64,000 nt of DNA from NCBI GenBank assembly GCA_946122785.1, contig CAMGYJ010000003.1, forward strand, positions 6,112,032 to 6,176,031. Direction: 5' to 3'. This stretch comes from Linum tenue (taxonomy: Eukaryota > Streptophyta > Magnoliopsida > Malpighiales > Linaceae). Of the stretch, positions 59,451 to 64,000 are shown one piece after another. The translations under genes were made by a program, and so were the position numbers. Numbering within the stretch: the first letter of the stretch is position 1; each line of letters opens with the position of its first letter. The notes under the pieces are model-generated. The model was not told the DNA's origin. It searched no databases and saw nothing but the letters and a program-made list of their open reading frames with translations.

Positions 59451-62400
59451 CGTATAAACACACACATAATATTAAGATACACGAAACATAACATAAGAAA
59501 AATTGAACTGAACAATGGTGATATATTATCAAGCTAGCAGTTCCAAGTACATAAGTAATGATTAGAGGTGACAAATGAATTGAATCTATGAATTTGGTGA
59601 ATTGGATTACATATTGCCACATCCGGTAACGATAGCAAAAATCGGTTCAACCTCCCAAATGGCTTAGAATTACAGTTCTAATTTCTTCATTATATAGAAA
59701 CACTCTTAAATGAGGGAGCACCAAGCAAATTGGAAAAGCTTTTGGTAACAAAAGATGTCGTCTCAAGTGTCAAATGAATAGAAGAGTTGCACATTAAACT
59801 TCATGAACGAATGGATGGTGGATACATACAGAGTAAAAATGCCATACATGTTTACCTTAACTAAATAAAAACAACATCAGACTATTTGCAGTTCTATGGT
59901 ACTCAAATTTCAACAATCCATTCTCCTCCCCTGAAATAAAAATAACAATACAAAGTTATGCTTCTGCAACGTTTGCAACAAAACCAAACCTTGAGGGTCA
60001 TGAAATAGAGATATAACATCATTCTCGGCTCCAAGATGCAAATAACTTTTCACAGACCAAAGATGAACATCATTTCACATAAAGATTGAATGAAATCCTC
60101 AAGTGGAAGACCCTTAAAGCTCACATCCTAATAATTTGCAGCAACCAGTTCATGTAACTCTCAAGTACTTCCATGTATTTATAAATTGGCAGGTTTAATC
60201 TGAAATTTGTTCATGAATGTCAGCACCAACTAACAAAAGTACCCGCAACATTGAACCAACTAATCACTTCCATCCAAAAGCTGAAACGCTTACGAAAGCT
60301 CAAAGGGTGCGGCAAAGGCTCAAAGGGTTATGAAGTAGTGAATTTGAGCACTTTAGTGATAATTGCAACAGATGCAAAAGATGAGATTATACTGTCAATT
60401 GTAAGAAGAATGTGATTTGATGAAAATAAAGAGTCTGCAAGTAAAACCAAATGGCCAAACAATTTGAAATCTTGGTTCCTTAATATTTATGCCATCAACA
60501 CTCCACAACTACTAAAGGTATTACATACAAACTCTTGAATTCATGAGAAGCAAAGCAACACTAACCTTGTAACCTAGTCACAAAGCACTAATGAAAATCA
60601 AGGAAATAAAAGGTATAAAATGGGAACTTCCCTGGAAACTGAGGCAAAATAGTTGAGGCTGCAAGTGCTTTTACGTGGGATTCGCCTCGGCCGTGTTGTC
60701 GTCATCGCCTCACAGTTAAACTTGGCAGTAAGCAAGAGCATAGAGAGCCAACATATCTAGAAATGAAACACAGTAGCAGGTAAGGTAGAGAGAGTTGTCA
60801 AAGCAAGAAACTGCATCACAACAAAGGTTGAGAGTGCACAAAAGGATTAAAACAAAAACTGAATAGCGGCCGAGAGCACAAAGAGGCGATAAAGCATGAA
60901 TCCCCGAACGATTGGTCAAGAAGCAGGAAGGTCGATAGATTCTTAAACCCAACCCAAATCCTAAATCTCCAAAAAGAACTCATTTGATTTCTGAATGCTC
61001 AAGCAAGAGGGAAAGAATAGGAAATTGGGAAAGAAACATGAAACTAAACGGATTGGTCAATCCAATACGAAGGTCAAAACCCAATACTAACTTCCTAACC
61101 TGAACTACCAACAACTCACTCATAGAAAAGTAAATTGTAAACCACATGGAACTAAGTGGCTGAAGCTGTGAGTGAGCAAATGAATCAAACATGCATTTCA
61201 ATTACTCAAATTTAGCCGAGAAAAGAGTCTGTGGGTGAAGTGAAGAGAAAGGTATAAACGTCATCTCGTAAATAAATAAAAAAACCTGTAAGTACAAACT
61301 CAAAGCTACCGGGGCAAGAATTTGGTGGCCCTCCCACCTTCAAAACCAGTCTTCCTTGTAAGTGCAATATGCATGTGTTGCGATTAAGGTCTGTAAACAT
61401 TGCTTGTCAAGAATGTAGACATCCCTGACTGGCAGAATCGGTGAATTGGTATATGATCGTGGTAGGGGTTTGGCCATGGATAAGTGTTCTGTGCAAGAAA
61501 CCATGGGATATAATGAGCGGCCTGAAAGGAACCAATGCATGTAAAATGGCAGGACAATTTCGGACTCATGAAGCATGTAATCCAAGTGAACTGATGGCAA
61601 TCTATATCTATGAGGAGCAGAACGAATAAACCAAAACATATGAATGTCAACCTATATATCTGCAGCAGTGGTGGAAGAAGAATGAAGGAAACAACACATC
61701 TAAGCATAACTATCTGCTGAGAGCGATGATAATGGGAAATAAGTTTTTGTTTAATAAAGCATGACAATGAAAATGGTGATATGCGAAAATTATTTCTTGT
61801 TTAATTAAAGCATTGGAACTTGATTTTAGGCAACTAAACTACAAATCCATGGCTACCATCATGCGCTCCAGATTAACTACAACAGCACAAATAAGGAAAA
61901 TTTATTATCAATCTGCAAAAAAAGGCTTGCTTGGAACTCTGTTTGTTCCAGAAGCTTTTGTGGGAACTTGTGGAGATTCGTTTTTGGCAAATCTGAAACT
62001 ACAAATCTCTGGGTTCGATTATTTGCTTGAGTGTTATATATTAAAATTTGGTTTTGATAAACCCACCAAGAAATCTATGGATTCGGTTTTTTGCATCAAT
62101 AAGCATGCCATGATCATCTGGAAAGTACTTTACTGTTTTTCCAAGCAGAATCAGTAAGCATAACATTGTGAACTTTTGTTTCAGAGGACTCCGGAACCAG
62201 ATCCCTTTGCAAGAATGATAATAAGCTTCTAATAAAGAAAGAAATATTACCATAGGTGCTGTAGCTGAAGCTTCTAAGCAACCACTCATAAAGTTCCCCG
62301 CAAGACTGTCCTTCATTCTGTACCCTATAACAATCACAACCCAATAAGTAAAATTCAAACAACGACCAAACAAACTGAACTAAAGGGCTTTGATGGTGCT

Positions 62401-63740
62401 CCCATTCCCTTCATCACACCAACTCACCGTTGACGGCTACAAACACGATTCCATCCCATTCCATGGGTGGATTCCTAGCTAGATGGGTGTTCTACAACAA
62501 TGGATGAGAGGAGATTTGTATGTTCCGGGAAGCTGCGCCGAAAGGAGCGAGATGGATTGGTCAGACGATCGATCTCAGTTCCTCTACAGCTTCTGTCTCT
62601 ACGCCAACATTTCCCCTCGTTTTTATTCTTCTTTAACAGCGAAAGAGAGGGAGAGTTCGAGACCTGGGTTTCGGTCAAGAAAGCTATGTGAGACCTGAAA
62701 TTCTAGGGTGGAAGAGAGATATGAGTTTAGGATTGGGATTCAACCAAGAAAGGGCAAGGAGGAGGCGGGTACCTGAGATGAAGTCGATTAACTTTTGAGT
62801 TGGGATTCCACAGGTGAGTTTCGAGGGAGGAGGGATCTTCTCTGCCCTCTTTCACAGCGGCGCCTATCAACCCGGCGAGCTTCTTAACTGTATTCTGCCA
62901 CTGAATTTTGAAGAACGGAGGGATGTTCGGCACCCTCGTGAACCGCCGCGCCGATTAAGCCTTCTAGGGTCAAAGGTAGGATTCAGCCATCGAGTTGCAA
63001 TGAGGAGGCTGTACCTAGGATTAAGTGAGGAAGAAAGAAGAGAGAAGCTATGGCTGTGGAAAGAAGGTGGGAGGCCAAAAGAGAGGAAGAGAAGATGGGG
63101 AGGCTTGCGTGTGGGTGGGATGGAGGAGGCTTGCGTGTATTACTAAAAGGGAGAGTCCAAGAGAGTGTCTCAGTGTTGTGGGTGGCGTGAAGAAGGGAGG
63201 AGCAGGAAGGGTGAGAAGACAGGACAAAAGGGAGAGTCCAATAGAGGTTTGTGTGTCAGAAAAGAAGAAGAGAAGCGAGAAGGGAGAGGAAGACGATTAA
63301 CCAGTGGGTAATAGGAAACTACAGGGTTCCTTTTCGGCGAGTGGGGTAATTAGGTGGGCGAAGAGTTGCTGTGAGGAGGGAAAAGCTGAACGTGGCCGAA
63401 TTAGGAGGAAACAAACGGCAAAAGCCCAGTCGCAGCCCAGCGTTTTGGCGGCCACTAATGAACAGTGGACACATCTAAGGCTTTTATATATTAATTCCTC
63501 TTCATCCGCTCTCATTTTCTCGTCGTCTCTTTCGTGGAGTCGTCGGTAGCTAAGCTAGTATAGTAGCAAAGCAGTACTGGCAGTAGCTGTGTGTGAAATC
63601 CGACATCCAAAAAGGAAAAAGGGAAGAGCTTTTTCCCCCCTTTTTTGGGAGCGAAATGCTCCTCTTATTCTTCCTCTAACCACGCGAATCCACAATCTTC
63701 TTGTCCTCCCTTCGTCAAAACCCTGCGATTCTCTTTGCGG
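59451..63740. other. Long region without a supported gene
   Basis: Open frames are short and lack recognisable domains. From 62480 the DNA becomes purine-rich and GC-richer (to about 63300), perhaps the 5' end of a gene or transcript that I cannot define. A TATA-like TTTTATATATT at 63482-63492 precedes a CT-rich leader-like stretch (63497-63545). Confidence 0.4.
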
Positions 63741-64000
63741 CAGCGGCGGATCCAGGACACAGCGTAGCACTGGGCCGCATTTCATTAGAAAATTAGATAT
63801 CGTAAAAAAAAATCACAGTTTTTTTTACAATATCAATTGTACACGTCAATCTTTTAAATTTTAATATAGTGAATTCATCAATAATAGAGTTTACATCCAC
63901 AGCAATAGCATACTCTCTTTAAGATAAAATAGTTAACCAATTGGAGAGAAATTCATCGTTCATTTTGTTGCGCAAATGTCAACACAATCGACTAATCAAT
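63741..64000 (-). mobile_element. hAT element end, copy 2 (runs off the window)
   Basis: Starts CAGCGGCGGATCCAG and follows the copy at 56114 closely, including AGCATACTCTCTTTAAGATA. It has lost about 60 bases near 63978, where copy 1 carries the transposase-like C-terminal codons. Confidence 0.72.

Noticed and set aside
61384..61767. 127-codon minus-strand frame
   Set aside because: Irregular composition, no domain, and overlapping frames of similar length.

Overview
This is a nuclear window from a eudicot plant. The evidence is spliced genes with GT..AG introns, plant-only families (a DELLA GRAS regulator, an HHO/NIGT1-type GARP factor, a DUF2921 membrane protein), AT-rich intergenic DNA and plant-type transposons. 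I could not name the species.

Host genes, left to right: the 3' end of a DELLA-type GRAS gene (2-619, +); a nine-exon RRM protein with a charged repeat region and coiled-coil tail (18990-21978, +); a four-exon GARP/HHO-type transcription factor (23288-25497, -); a single-exon DUF2921 membrane protein of 1036 aa (44306-47416, +); tRNA-Gly(GCC) (57403-57473, -); and a small unrecognised gene (57840-58939, +) whose second exon has been copied in tandem. A frameshifted aspartyl-protease fragment lies at 55568-55950.

Much of the rest is transposon-derived. A Helitron with both ends visible (10370-16844) carries a broken Rep-helicase gene. A TRIM element with an exact target-site duplication sits 36 bp beyond one end, and three decayed relatives are found elsewhere. 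Three more Helitron-type 3' termini (36212, 47989, 59423) point the same way. The one at 36212 is followed by AT-rich family DNA that was later hit by a MULE with 310-bp inverted repeats and gene-like cargo (36318-37910) and by a Copia element with a large internal deletion (39221-42291). A second, nearly complete Copia element (49435-54643) is inserted inside the reverse transcriptase region of an older Copia relic. Two hAT-type MITEs (2323-2786, 27054-27501) have exact 8-bp duplications, and two copies of a hAT element end (56114, 63741) are also present.

The host genes do not form a pathway: they are ordinary neighbours separated by transposon-rich DNA. The most unusual host feature is the exon array at 57840-58939, where every duplicated exon copy has a length divisible by three and the same splice phase. 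Long stretches (2795-10041, 27510-36211, 59427-63740) show no convincing gene.
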